Position numbers and translations under genes: made by a program. Of a stretch of DNA of 64,000 bases, positions 46,800 through 57,959 are shown piece by piece. The notes beneath the pieces were generated by a model. It worked only from the letters and a program-made list of their open reading frames with translations. It ran no database searches and had not been told where the DNA came from. The first letter of the stretch is position 1; every line of letters starts with the position of its first letter. Where the stretch lies: positions 24,885,301-24,949,300 of the forward strand of contig OX421506.1 in NCBI GenBank assembly GCA_949126835.1, read 5' to 3'. The DNA comes from Anisus vortex (lineage: Eukaryota; Mollusca; Gastropoda; Planorbidae).

Positions 46800-48000
46800 A
46801 AAAAAGCATTTTGTCCTCTCGGCAAATTTTTAAAATGACAAACCAAGGTTAATTCATAAATGATGATAAAGTATAGTCTAGTATGTTTTAAAAAATAAGA
46901 TGTATCAATTCAAAATTAAACTTGCATTGCAAGAGTCTAATTAAATTATAAACTACACAAATCAGGCATTTGAATAAAAAAAAAGTATGACCCTTTGTTG
47001 ATAAACAAAATTTAACTTACGACCATACCATGGCTAGAAACTCTAGCTACCACATCCGTTTGTAAGTAAAAAAAAAAGCGCACTAGAATGCACTAATAAA
47101 CACCGTAGGAAAAATTGATACTTTTATCATTGAGGCTAGGAAAATTTAAAATAAAATGTAAAACAAGAAAACCATAAAAACAAAGTTTTTATTATACACC
47201 CTTTCTTTGCAAACTAATTTTTCCATTTCCACATCACTACAAAACTAAACATTTCGAATCAGTAATGTCGGCAAATACATATCTAATTATAACGATTGCG
47301 CATTTTTAAAAAAAACTTGCTTTTGTTTCGGCCATATTGTGTTGTTTTCATTCGTATTTATTTCGTAAAAACTAACATATCCGAAAAGTTTATGTACTTC
47401 CCTCAAAGGCAGCCGTGTTTTTTCGTAAAATATATTCCTCGATTCGCAACTTGGTAGAAGGAATTCGTGACTATTCCAAATGCTACGATGCTGAAAATTT
47501 GGTAGAATGTATTGTTAGTCTGTGCGAGTCTGCTGCCCATATTTCAGCTCGATCGGACCACGGGAAGTGGTCGGAAAATTGATTCAAAGTTTTGCTGTCA
47601 TCTAACCAACCATCCATCCAAGCGGACAGACAGCAGAACTTAAAAGAAAGGGCGTACACTTTCAATTTCACTTTATACACTTTTAATGTTTCGTAGGCTA
47701 GGCTAATGGCTAATAAATAGGGATGCAAAGTGATAGTGTTGGTGAATAGGCTATCTAGTCAAGTCACTAATATGCTCACATCGTCTATGATCTATGTCTA
47801 TGATAATAATAAAATAGCCTATTTTATTTAACAGACATAATACAGCTTAAATCTTAACAAGACTTAAAACACAAAACATCATTTTAAAAAAGCTCGAGCC
47901 TATATGAATCTTTATTAATACAGCGACCATTGTTACTTGAACACCATTACTCAAAGTAAACAAAAATCACGTGCTTTTTGTCACGTGATTGCAAACGCCC
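46800..48000. other. AT-rich DNA, no gene seen
   Basis: A GC-richer stretch at 47500-47700 contains 'catttcagctcgatcgga'-type wording found weakly elsewhere (near 8150). There is no supported coding sequence. Confidence 0.4.
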
Positions 48001-48280
48001 TATAAGATGGACCACTTGCTCTATTTTTAGAGCATAATATATCAACTTCTTTTCCCTGCGCAACCAATAAGGCTGTCTTAAATTACTTCTACGCTCCTCT
48101 TTGTTTCTTAAATGTTTCCGCTTTATACAACTTTCGAGTTTTATTTTAATTTTTCATTGAGAAATCGAAGCGATTCAATAAAACGGAAGTGCAAAGAAAA
48201 CAACGAATCGGAAATTCAGAAAATCAGTGTTTCGAGTGATCATATAGCAGAAATACTAGAGCAAGCGGTCCATGTATATT
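48001..48280. mobile_element. MITE of the 'aagatggaccgc' family, copy 2 (about 280 bp)
   Basis: The left end 'tataagatggaccacttgct' and the right end 'agagcaagcggtccatgta' are inverted repeats. The interior 'aataaggctgtcttaaatta' is the reverse complement of the interior of copy 1 at 35985-36010. Confidence 0.7.
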
Positions 48281-48414
48281 ATAGTCTATGGTATTATTTT
48301 TAAAGATGTTCCGTCAAAACCTAAGATTATTTATTCTGATCTAGTCCTGCATTTTGATTATGGTTTTAAATAATGATACGCTGTTTTGTTTGTTAGGTAT
48401 GATCATAGAGTATA

Positions 48415-49206
48415 ATACAAATGGACCGCTTGCTTTAGTATTTCTGCTATTTATTTGATGACTCGACAGATTTCTTTTCGGAATTCCCGATTCCCTGTGC
48501 TACTGTGCACGTGATTTTATTTAATCAGATTCTTTATCCTGTCTTACAGCTATAAAAAGACCTGTAATACCAAAAATATATATGCCTTAAACATTGTAAC
48601 AAATTATAAATCAATAAATGAAAAAAGGCAAAAATATCGTTTTCTGTTGGTTTCCTGGTCACGCAGGGATAGAAGGATACGAAACAGCTGAAATAGACAT
48701 GAAACGATTAATAATTAGACGCGCAAAACAGTATTGGATAAACTTTTTGAATACCGAATGCAATAAACTACAAGGTTTGGGAAAATTCAAAACCTTGCAT
48801 GATACAAATCACCAAATAAGCTTACAGGACATACAAAACGAACACATTCGTTTCTCTTAAAACGAGAAACGGCTCCAATGTGTGCCTTCTGCAATGTTAA
48901 CTTAACAGTTTCTCAAAATATATAATAAACTATATTAAAGACATTCAACTGTACTTCATATTTTAAAGATACAAGAACAAAAAAAAACATGACAACAACG
49001 TTAACAAAAAGGCCTTATATAGACTTCGATGTTGATGGGCAGGAAATACAATAATTCATTTCAATTATAAATTAAAATCGAAAGTTGTATACAGCGGAAA
49101 CATTAATTTAGGAGAAGGTATGAGCATAGAAGTAATTTAAGACAGCGGGTTTTTTTTATGCGCACGAAACAGAGCAAGCGATCCATCTTATTATAGTCTA
49201 TAATCT
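48415..49206. mobile_element. MITE of the same family with a LINE fragment inside (copy 3, about 790 bp)
   Basis: The left end 'tacaaatggaccgcttgctt' (from about 48427) and the right end 'agagcaagcgatccatctta' (about 49173) are inverted repeats of the family. Between them lies a plus-strand LINE RNase H/3'-end fragment (about 48610-49060) that the other copies lack. The element then resumes with 'gaagtaatttaagacagcg'. Confidence 0.65.
48600..49060 (+). mobile_element. LINE RNase H and 3'-end fragment
   Basis: The plus strand encodes KNIVFCWFPGHAGIEGYETA, the conserved end of a LINE RNase H domain. After a frame break it continues with N-V-C-A-F-C-N-V-N-L-T-V-S, the zinc-finger-like end seen in I/R1/Jockey-type elements. 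Its 3' untranslated part ('catgacaacaacgtt ... gatgttgatgggc') is also present in inverse orientation at 50925-51035. Confidence 0.7.
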
Positions 49207-49244
49207 AATCAGGAAACCTACTTCATGAAAATATATCACTAGGA

Positions 49245-49340
49245 AAGATAAAGATGCAAGACTAGACTCGGACCTTGGATGAGCGTAGGACGCAATAATC
49301 TACTTTATATAAGGAGCGTTTGTAATATATAAGCTAAGCT
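49245..49340 (+). mobile_element. Jockey/CR1-like LINE 3' tail
   Basis: The tail 'gagcgtaggacgcaataatc' with 'aaggagcgtttgtaatat' matches the 3' ends at 42470-42535 and 22790-22845. Only the last 90 bases or so are present. Confidence 0.75.
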
Positions 49341-49624
49341 AAGAAAAGACGAAAAAAAAACAACTTCTTGTTCTTTTTTCAAAATGTTTAGTATCCCGTT
49401 GGGCCTATTTGATCCACTAGGCCGGTGAAGCAGCGTTCACCAATTGCTTTGGCCTACTAGGGGATAGTGTTGCCGGTTCAATGCTAGTCGCCTTAATTTT
49501 ACACTAAAGTCATGTAACCACCGATTTGTAAATGTATGGGAAAAAAAAGGACGAGCCTTCCCGAATCCCTCTCTTTAGTCCAGGGAGTAACGTTTGGTAG
49601 GGAGGGGAGGTACACTAAAGTTCT

Positions 49625-49960
49625 TTCCGGCTCCGCCAACCCGAAGGCATGCCTTGTAACAGGGTACGGGTTTCCGCAGCCCAGCTTATAAGTTAACTGC
49701 GAAATTCTCCTCGGATCATTATCGTGGTGGCTCGCCCTGCAATGTCACCCGGTACCACAAATCCTATACTATAGATACGGACGTTCAGGAACCAGTCGGT
49801 TCGTAAGACGGAATTGGAGCGTCCATTTCAAACACAGGCCTTTCCAAAGTTCAAAGAAAAAAGGGAGACCGGGACCACTGCGTAGGATGTCCCCTATGCG
49901 TTCACCCGCCGGTGTATTCTTAATGTGAACGTATCGGCGGTTTGCTCACTTCGTCAGTCA
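49625..49960. repeat. Dispersed repeat, inverse of 24013-24480
   Basis: It shares 'cccgccggtgtattcttaat' and 'attatcgtggtggc' with the complement of the 24-kb copy. Confidence 0.6.
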
Positions 49961-50009
49961 TTGCGGCCCATATGTACAGAAGTGTCAGTTAACCAACATA
50001 GTTTAGGGA

Positions 50010-50460
50010 ACACACAGGAACACTCTCCGGACACAGGAACACTCTCCAGACACAGGAACACTCTCCAGACACAGGAACACTCTCCAGACACAGGAACACT
50101 CTTCAGACACACGAACAATCTCCAGACACGGTAACACTCTCCAGACACAGGAACACTCTCCAGACACAGGAACACTCTCCAGACACAGGAACACTCTTCA
50201 GACACACGAACAATCTCCAGACACGGTAACACTCTCCAGACACAGGAACACTCTCCAGACACAGGAACACTCTTCAGACACAGGAACACTCTCCAGACAC
50301 AGGAACACTTTCCAGACACCGGAACATTCTCCATAAAGGGGACACTCTCCAGACACAGGAACACTCTCCAGACACAGGAACACGCTCCAGACACAGGAAC
50401 ACTCTCCAGACACGGGAACACTCTCCAGACACAGGAAATTCTCCAGACACGGGAACAAAT
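50010..50460. repeat. 19-bp minisatellite, about 23-24 copies
   Basis: The unit is 'acacaggaacactctccag'. Variant units ('cttcagacacacgaacaatc') at 50101 and 50196 lie 95 bases apart, a five-unit higher-order repeat. It is open in several frames because 19 bases have no stop, so apparent proteins here are not evidence of a gene. Confidence 0.95.
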
Positions 50461-50924
50461 CCTAGCCATCACTAGGAGTCGAAACCAGGACCTTCGGTAC
50501 GGTAACTAAAAGCGCAGCCGATCGGCTACCGTACCCCTTTGTTCTGCTAAGCAGACTTTATTTTATTATGTTAGTTTGTTGTTTATAAGATCAGGCAGTA
50601 TCATAGAACATCTATTATTTTATCCAGTTCAATATTGTCTTTATTTGATTCTTTTGGTTTCTTTGCCATGCATTGCTGGCTAGATGAAGAGCCTTTTATG
50701 AAAATTGAGATAAAATACTTGATTTTGATAGTAAATAGTGTATTATCTGAAAGATAAGAATTGACATTTCTTATAGCGCTTCTATCCATGCTATTAAATT
50801 AGCATGCTCAGTGCGATCTTTGTGTGATTTGCAGTGGCAGATGTATTAGCCAAAGAGAAAGGTTAATACAATTATGTATAAATAATATCAAAGAGTTTTA
50901 GTTTGTAGTATTTCCGGCCCATCA

Positions 50925-51035
50925 ACATCTCAGGTTATATAAGACCTTTTGTTAAGGTTGTTGTCATGTTTTTCTTGTATCCATTTTGTTGTTCTTATAT
51001 CTTTAAATTCTGTAGTACAGTTGGACGTCTTAGGT
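50925..51035 (-). mobile_element. LINE 3' untranslated fragment
   Basis: Reverse complement of about 48925-49050, sharing 'aaggttgttgtcatgttttt' (with one or two differences). It is probably a short, 5'-truncated insertion of the same LINE. Confidence 0.65.
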
Positions 51036-51412
51036 ACTTTTAACCTAAAATTTAAAAAGAAACAAGAAACACTTGCTCAAGAATACTGAGTTTTTATTAT
51101 TTTTATTAGCATTATTAATACACAAATATTAAAATCTTCAAAAAATAAATTAATTAGTAATATGATACAGTACAAGAAAATCAAAATTGAAGGAAAAATA
51201 AAAGAACACAATAGCATAAAAACATAAAAAGTAATAGTAATAGGATCAAAAAAGAATATTTTTGTAAATACACACAATTTAATATTAATGGCTTCAACAA
51301 TTAAATAGATTAGCTTTCTAATACATTAGTAGAAAAAAATCTGAAGAAAAAAAAATGAATACAAAGAAAAATATCAAGCTGATTTATAAGTTTTAATTAT
51401 CCAAATTGATTT

Positions 51413-51690
51413 ATTCTGTTTCATCATTCCCTCTTACTTCTTCCTGAACTGTCTCTTTTCTTCTAAGATTTCTATAAAAACTTACTTCTTCAGGCAGGTA
51501 AATATGTTTGAGGAGTTCAGTAACATCATTAAACTTGGCTGTTTTCATGGGCAGAAAGGTTACATAGGCCAGATTTGGCTTCAATGCTAAAAGTGTGCTC
51601 AGTTTTTGCCCACCTTTTAAAAGAGTTATTTGCTCAGAGCAAACTAAAGTAAATGAAATTCGGCTTACTTGCTCATGCTCCCTTTCAAAC
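51413..51690 (-). CDS. Unrecognised protein-coding remnant
   Basis: About 91 codons are open on the minus strand from after a TAG near 51688 to TAA at 51413. They read V-S-R-I-S-F-T-L-V-C, then KPNLAYVTFLPMKTAKF and YLPEEVSFYRNLRRKETVQE. Composition is protein-like and GC-richer than the flanks, and there is no ATG at its start, so it may be a last exon or a transposon remnant. The first part suggests one beta-rich segment followed by a basic/acidic helix. I do not recognise the family. Confidence 0.35.
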
Positions 51691-51999
51691 TAAACATATT
51701 TCATATAGAGAAAAACATTATATTTCTCTTTTATTTGGTGACTGTTGATAGCATCATAATCTTCTTCGCAATCACCTGCTGGTATGGTAATGCCACTACA
51801 TTGAACAAACACCGGATAGACCACCTAATAAACAATGGCTCTCGAACTACACAGACAGAATTACCATCTCTTGCAGATATTTTCAGTTCAAGGTGCCTGT
51901 CTATGATTGCTAAAATCCTTCAAGATCATGTACACCCGCTTCAGGTAATTACATCATATCTAGTCGAAGTGGTCGGCTTCTTTCAGTAAGGCAAGGACA

Positions 52000-52260
52000 G
52001 ACACAATTAGGAATTCTTTTGTTCCACTCTCAGTGAGAATCATCAGTCAGCCAAGAAATACAATAGCTGACTTCTAAATGATACTTTATCTTGTATGAAA
52101 AATGGTTTGATAGTGGGCGAGAATGTCTATTGTGCTTGAGTACAAATTGTTCTTTAATATTGTTTTTTTAAGTACCGGTATGCTGAAAGACGGAATTTAT
52201 GTAATCAAGTAACATTAACATTTATTTGGACCAATAAAGTAATCTTATCGTTAATGCTCT
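52000..52260. repeat. Dispersed repeat shared with 33540-33840
   Basis: This is the same retroposon-like 3' end ('gctgaaagacggaatttatg'), terminating in 'aataaagtaatcttatcg'. Confidence 0.7.
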
Positions 52261-54179
52261 TTTGAAATCAAGGACTTTGACTATGGGGGTTCCATCAGGT
52301 TATTCGTCACTGGATTTTTAACATAAACAGCAGTAAAATGTTTCTTTACATCTGTTGTTTTGATGAGCGACACCTACTCTGAGGGTAATGTAACTCTTTT
52401 TCCTTCTTCTCTTCTCTATTCGACCCAAATTTTGATCACAGGGCATGCGGTTATGGCCTGGGATGGGATAGTTAATTAAAACTTTTCTGATGGAGGCATG
52501 TGTGCATACAATACTTCTACTTTGCAAGTATGCATATAATTTCCGATTTTTATTTTGTTAAAAACAGTTATCCACAAATATTAGCGATTGAGTGATGGTC
52601 GCGTGGAGCCCAGTATAGTAATGACCAAGGTAAGAAATTAATTCATTTGGTCCCTTGGCAGCAAAATGTTCAGAATAAACATACATTTGTGCACAATCAA
52701 TCACAGTGTCACGTGACACAAACGCACAACTTGTGTAGCCAAACCCTAACCCTAAAATAACTTTTAATGACCTAGGACCTAGATCCTAGATTGTCCCATT
52801 AGCAACATGTTAAAAAAAAGGTCTTTAGTCAAATGTAAAATCTAACTAGTTTTATCTCTATAATAAGTAATAAGTAATACAATTAAAAAAATATTCTACC
52901 CTTAACTTTAACTGCTTAAATAACTTTTTTTTTCATTTATCTGGTGTTGTCTTTTTCTAGCTTTGGTCGGAGACTGTAGCTTATTTGCATCCAGGCCATT
53001 GTTTTAGTATTTTTAGAGATAATAAACCAGAAATATGATTGACAAAAAGGACTTCAGAACCTTTAGCACTAAAAAGTTGACGACTTTTAAAAACCAATTG
53101 TAAGATTCATATTTACACAGTACATAAATAAAAAAAACAGACAATAATATGGAACGCTGTTTAGTTTCTTTTTTTTCCAAAAATGTTTATTCATGAAAAA
53201 TTGCATTACATTACCAAAATTATTATTTTACACAGAGAAAGAAGGGATAGGAGACATTTATTGCATTTTTCAATTCCAAAGAGATAGAAGACAGCAGAGA
53301 ATATTTAAATACTTAGTTTACCTGCACAATCTCATATATTTTACACGAAGAAAAGGAATTAGAAGAACAGTTCATACACATTTAAGGGGATAGAAGACAA
53401 AATGGTTTACGATACAAAGAGTTTTCTAACTGACTTTAAATTTAAATTCATTCATTCTTTTTATTTGACATTCATGCTTAGCATCCATACATATTTAAAT
53501 TAATTTAAACATATAATAAACGTAACCATCCATTATTAACACTGAGATATTTAAAACAACATAATATCGAGAAAAATAAACCAAAGTTTGGTAGAAATTA
53601 TGTACATGTCGCTTTAATTGTTATATCCCTTTGGAATATTTTTATGTCAACCAACAAGCGCGGTCTTAAATGTAAATATATATTTTAAAAAAAAACAAAG
53701 AAAGGGTTACAGATGACAAAGGAAAGTGAAACACCCATAGAAGACGGGTGACGAAAGGTGTCATTCACGGGTAATCGCACAACGGGGACCTTCACAAGTG
53801 AGAAAAAATTATGTGCAATTCTCTAAAAAGATTAGGAAAATCCCAAGTTGTCTTTAGGTTTCAAATAGCGTTTAGCCGTTCCCCGTCGGCATGAACTATT
53901 GAAAGAGAGATAGGGAAAGAAATACAATTTGTTTGGTAGTGACATAAAGTTTGGAAACGTTCTTAATATAAATGTTTGACTAAATAAGGTAGTATTTTAG
54001 CAGATCCTTTTAAAAAATCTATAAATTCAAAGGGAAGTTATCGAACAATTACTTTTTTACAAATCTTTATTATATTTAGTTCCCTTTTTATATTTATAAT
54101 TGTTTTTTTTTGTTTTCTCAATTTGCTATTTTAGTTATTAAATCTCTTGTAATGTGCTTATTGAGTAAGAATTTTTTAA
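52260..54179. other. AT-rich DNA, no gene seen
   Basis: No supported coding sequence. At 53215-53395 two partly similar AG-rich stretches occur ('ttttacacagagaaagaag', 'ttttacacgaagaaaagga'), about 120 bases apart, probably a degenerate local duplication. Confidence 0.4.
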
Positions 54180-54930
54180 TTCATTGGCTCCATAGTCTCG
54201 AAAGACGATTGGATTTGCGCTCCTGTGATTTGGCCAGCCCTGCAAAATTGACTGTGTCAGTGGAGACCTATCCTTGAGAGACAGGCTCTATCGCATGTCT
54301 GGCACTTGAAAGCTGGACCGTTGGAGATTGTTAGGAGCAGCCTTCTTTTCTTCGCTGCTCGTTTAGCCTCAGCCATCAGGCACAGTTTGTAAGGTGCCTC
54401 TCCAACTATTTCTGTGCTGAGCAAGGTTCTCCCAGTTTCCTACCTCTACATCTATAGCCTTTATGTCACGTTTGCAGACGTCCTTGAACCTGAGTTGGGG
54501 GCGGCCGGTAGCTCTCTTGCCTTCCGCGAGCTCAGCATATAGCAGGTCTTTTGGGATTCGCCCATCCTCCATCCTGAAAACATGGCCAAGCCACCGAAGA
54601 CGTCGTTGGCGGAGGAGAGTGATCATGCTAGGCATGTTAGCCCGTTGCAAGACCTCGTTGTTTGTTATGCGGTCCTTCCAAGATATCCCAAGGATGCGTT
54701 TGAGGCAGCGCATGTGGAAAGAAGAGAGTCTCTTTTCTTGCGATGCGTACAGGATTCAAGTTTCGCTGGCGTACAGGAGAGTGCTGATCACACATGCACG
54801 ATAGACAGCTATTTTTGTATTAATAGACAGCGTCTTGTTGGCCCATACTCGTTGCGTTAGCCTGGATAAAGTCGCGGAAGCCTTGCCAATTTTCCTGCTG
54901 ATTTCTGTGTCCAGGGATAGATCGGTGATG
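54180..54930 (-). mobile_element. Non-LTR retrotransposon C-terminus with C2H2 finger, degenerate
   Basis: On the minus strand: DLSLDTEISRKIGKASATL, LTQRVWANKTLS, then MRCLKRILGISWKDRITNNE, RRLRWLGHVFRMEDGRIPKD and RPQLRFKDVCKRDIKAID. After a frame break comes a zinc-finger-like FKCQTCDRACLSRIGLH. This order is typical of the 3' half of a LINE ORF2 common in molluscs and fish. The tryptophan of the S-E-T-W motif is replaced by a TGA stop, and the RT core and endonuclease are missing. Confidence 0.8.
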
Positions 54931-55184
54931 ATGGAATTTTTTAATTATAGACCAACTAAAGATGTTTTTCTCAAACAGACGAGATATTTGGAATAGCCTC
55001 ATACGGAATTTACGTTTGAGAAAGAAAATAAATAAACAAAACTCAAAGCTATATCTATATATATATAAAGACCGTGTTAGGCCCCCCCGCGGATCCCAAT
55101 TGGTCAATTTGAAATCACGTGATATCACTGACCTATCTAGGCCTAGCCCTATATACCGTCTAATAAATTTTCACAGCTGACATG

Positions 55185-55262
55185 TGTCTTCGATATCTCA
55201 GTGGTAAACGTAGTGGAATGCTATACGGGCGACCAGGGTTCGATTCTCCAGTTAGACTATAC
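55185..55262 (+). repeat. tRNA-like sequence, probably a SINE head
   Basis: 'tatctcagtggtaaacg' resembles an A box and 'ccagggttcgattctcc' a B box at roughly tRNA spacing. The acceptor-stem pairing is poor and the surroundings are repeat-like, so a retroposed head is more likely than a working tRNA gene. Confidence 0.4.
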
Positions 55263-55269
55263 TTTTTTT

Positions 55270-57250
55270 TTCGACAATTAATTTTTCAAACTTTTTAAAA
55301 CAAAAGACATTGTAAATCTACAGGCAATATGGATTTTTTTAAATAAAAATATTTGACTATTTTTTTTTTGCCGATTACAATATTTATTTACTTTCCTAAA
55401 AGTATTCAGTAAAAAAAATATAATTTAAATATAAGATTTATAGCTTTCTTTTAAGTGTAGTTTATAAATTTGTTATCTGCACCTCAAACAGTACTGTTTT
55501 TTTTCACCCGGGCAATGCCGGGCAATGTAGCTTTTTATATATAATAGATCTAGTCTAAATCTATATTATAGGCATATCTACTAGATATTGGTAGGCTACT
55601 ATAAAATTGTTATATAAGATGTTTGACCAGACAAAGCTATAATAATTATCGAGCCATTTTAACACCTATAATGTGTATGTTAGATTACTCTAGTTTCACT
55701 GACAATACCGTTGATGGTTTACATACACATCTATATATAGATGCAAGATTTTTTCTTAAATAGGATGAATTTGTGCACATGCGCTCCGCATTAGCTAGAG
55801 CAACCCGTCTTACAATAGTTTAGCACCGCATTGCCTCAGAAATCCATAGTTTTTTTTAGTAGTCCACAGTAGGCCAAACCATAGGCCTAATATAATGGTT
55901 TTTACTGAAAAATTTAGATCTAGCTTGCTACAACAAGTCTATTATTAATTATTATTATGATATTGGGCCTAAATAATACGTTTTGTTTGGTTCATTTTAT
56001 TAGTAGTCCTAAACTATAGCCTATTTTATAGGCCTAGAATATGCGAAGCCTACAGTAGGCCTATAAATGTTTTAAGCAGGGATCGGCAATCTAAGGCAAG
56101 CAGTGCGATTTTTAGGGGTACTCGAGAAACCTCCAAGATTTTTTTTTCTTGCTAAAAAAAACAACAAAAATATTTTCTGGTATTGAATTAGGGGAACCAA
56201 CTGTTGAAGCATATGTTTCTGAATGACGTAGCGCCACAGTTCATTGAGTTGGACTTGCATTACAAGAACAAGGTAAAACAACTTTTTGAACTGTTAGACC
56301 GCTGGAATGGATTTGCATTGAAACTGGACATATATAGCTGTGAATTCAATATCAAAACATTGAACTACACATATATGCATTTATACTTATAAGTATTACA
56401 GACGTTCCTTCAAGATTATCACGTCCATTAGGCCCAAAACTACTGCAGAGTGGCAGGAATCGGTCGGTGGAAGGGATAAAACGTTGAAGCACTGAAAGCG
56501 GAGTTTTATATACAAAGGCAAGACTTTCAAATTCATGGACTTCTGTTATTTAATTAACACTGTTAGGCCTGACTGGCTTGATTTTCTTACAACCTTCTTA
56601 GGAATGGATCTTTTTTTTAAAGTGGAGGGATTGTGGTGATTTTAAAATGCAGCAAGCTAAATTCTAACCATCTAAACAAATGAACCTCAATGTGTGCAAG
56701 TTTGCTGCAAAATGCTGAATTTTATTAAGAAATAATAATTAGTCAGTAAACTAGTTATATTGCTAAATAAACTTGATAGGCATCAACATAGAAACATATT
56801 TCAAAAATGTATTTTAATTAATGGTAGATAATTAACCTGTTATATGCGCGCTGTTTTTTGTATGTTTCTTATTATTCCTTTATAAAATAATAAATACATA
56901 ACCAAAAATTAAAACTTTGAAATGATCAAACTGTAAAAATACTTTAAATTTATATGTATGTTATATGACGACAGAATTGATTTGTACATCTCTAAACATT
57001 ACACAAAATACCCAATTTTTATGATTACTTCCTATTCTATTCCTAGTTATTCTGCATGTAATAACAAATCAATACACTAAATTATTCAAGATAACGTCAT
57101 ATTCGCTGAGAACAATTAAATATATCATTAAATGCATACCGGTTTCTTGATCTATAGCTTGTCTACAGAATGATACTTTTCTCTTTGGTTTTGCTAACAA
57201 GCTAAATAAATTGTCGTTTAAAAAAAATGAAAAAAAAAAAAAGTTCATAT
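55270..57250. other. AT-rich DNA, no gene seen
   Basis: The stretch 'cacccgggcaatgccgggca' near 55505 is a small inverted/direct repeat of 'cgggcaatg'. No supported coding sequence. Confidence 0.4.
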
Positions 57251-57256
57251 AGAACT

Positions 57257-57460
57257 TATGCGGCACGGTGGCCGAAGGTTCTGGGTTCGAATCCTGGTCC
57301 AGGCTAGGATTCTTTCCCGGGACATGAGGGTGCCCCTGAGTCCACCCAGTACTGATGGGTACCTTACACTAGTTGTGGTGATGTAAAGGCGGCTTGGCAT
57401 TGTGCTGGCCACAGATCCCCTCACCTGCTGTGGTCACAGATCAGTTTGGTCCAACAGGTA
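57257..57460 (+). repeat. tRNA-derived SINE
   Basis: The head is 'gcggcacggtggccga', and a clear B box 'ggttctgggttcgaatcc' follows closely; the A-to-B spacing is shorter than in 23588. The body carries 'ggcattgtgctggccacag' and ends near 'cagtttggtcc'. Confidence 0.8.
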
Positions 57461-57959
57461 CTTCACTTTGCTGATTTCCAGGCTGTTGGCTCGATAAATG
57501 ATTTTGAAATCCTATTTTGGCACACTATTAACAATTGGTTGCCTACCTCTGCACTAGAAGGCTCATCTTTTAATATATTACTAACAAAACATAAACCTGA
57601 TAAGTAAAAGTAATTCCTTATATCACATTAATGTATTACATGTTTTTAGCTATAAAAGTATATCTCTGTGTCCAGTTTATTTCCTATTCTCAAATCACTT
57701 ACCTAGCTTTCAATTCTCATGACTGACCATTTTCCTGCTCAGGTGACTGAGTTCCCTAAGATATATAATGAATACTTCTAACCACCTCTGTTTAGTGCTG
57801 TCACTTTAGTAAATTTATCAGTGACAGACGGTAGCATTTGATCCAAATATATTCGACGCTACGATTTTAAAGTGTATTTAACTAATGTTTAAACTAATTT
57901 TAAAATAATAAAAAAAAAACTATTACTAAGCTTAATACACGCTTATTTTTTGTCTGTAG

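Larger units (their letters stand above)
49385..50541 (-). repeat. SINE (minus strand) interrupted by other repeats
   Basis: The SINE body ('ccggtgaagcagcgttcac') is at 49420-49600. The tRNA-like head, read on the plus strand as 'gccgatcggctaccgtacc', is at 50517-50536, with 'ctaggagtcgaaaccagga' as its B-box region. Between them are a dispersed repeat (49625-49960) and a 19-bp minisatellite (50010-50460), so about 0.85 kb has been inserted or expanded within the SINE. Confidence 0.6.

Noticed and set aside
49954..50472. 172-codon repetitive ORF rich in CLESVPVSGE
   Set aside because: It is the translation of the 19-bp minisatellite, which is open in several frames because the unit lacks stops.
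55185..55262. Functional tRNA gene
   Set aside because: A/B-box-like words are present, but the acceptor stem does not pair convincingly. A SINE head is more likely.
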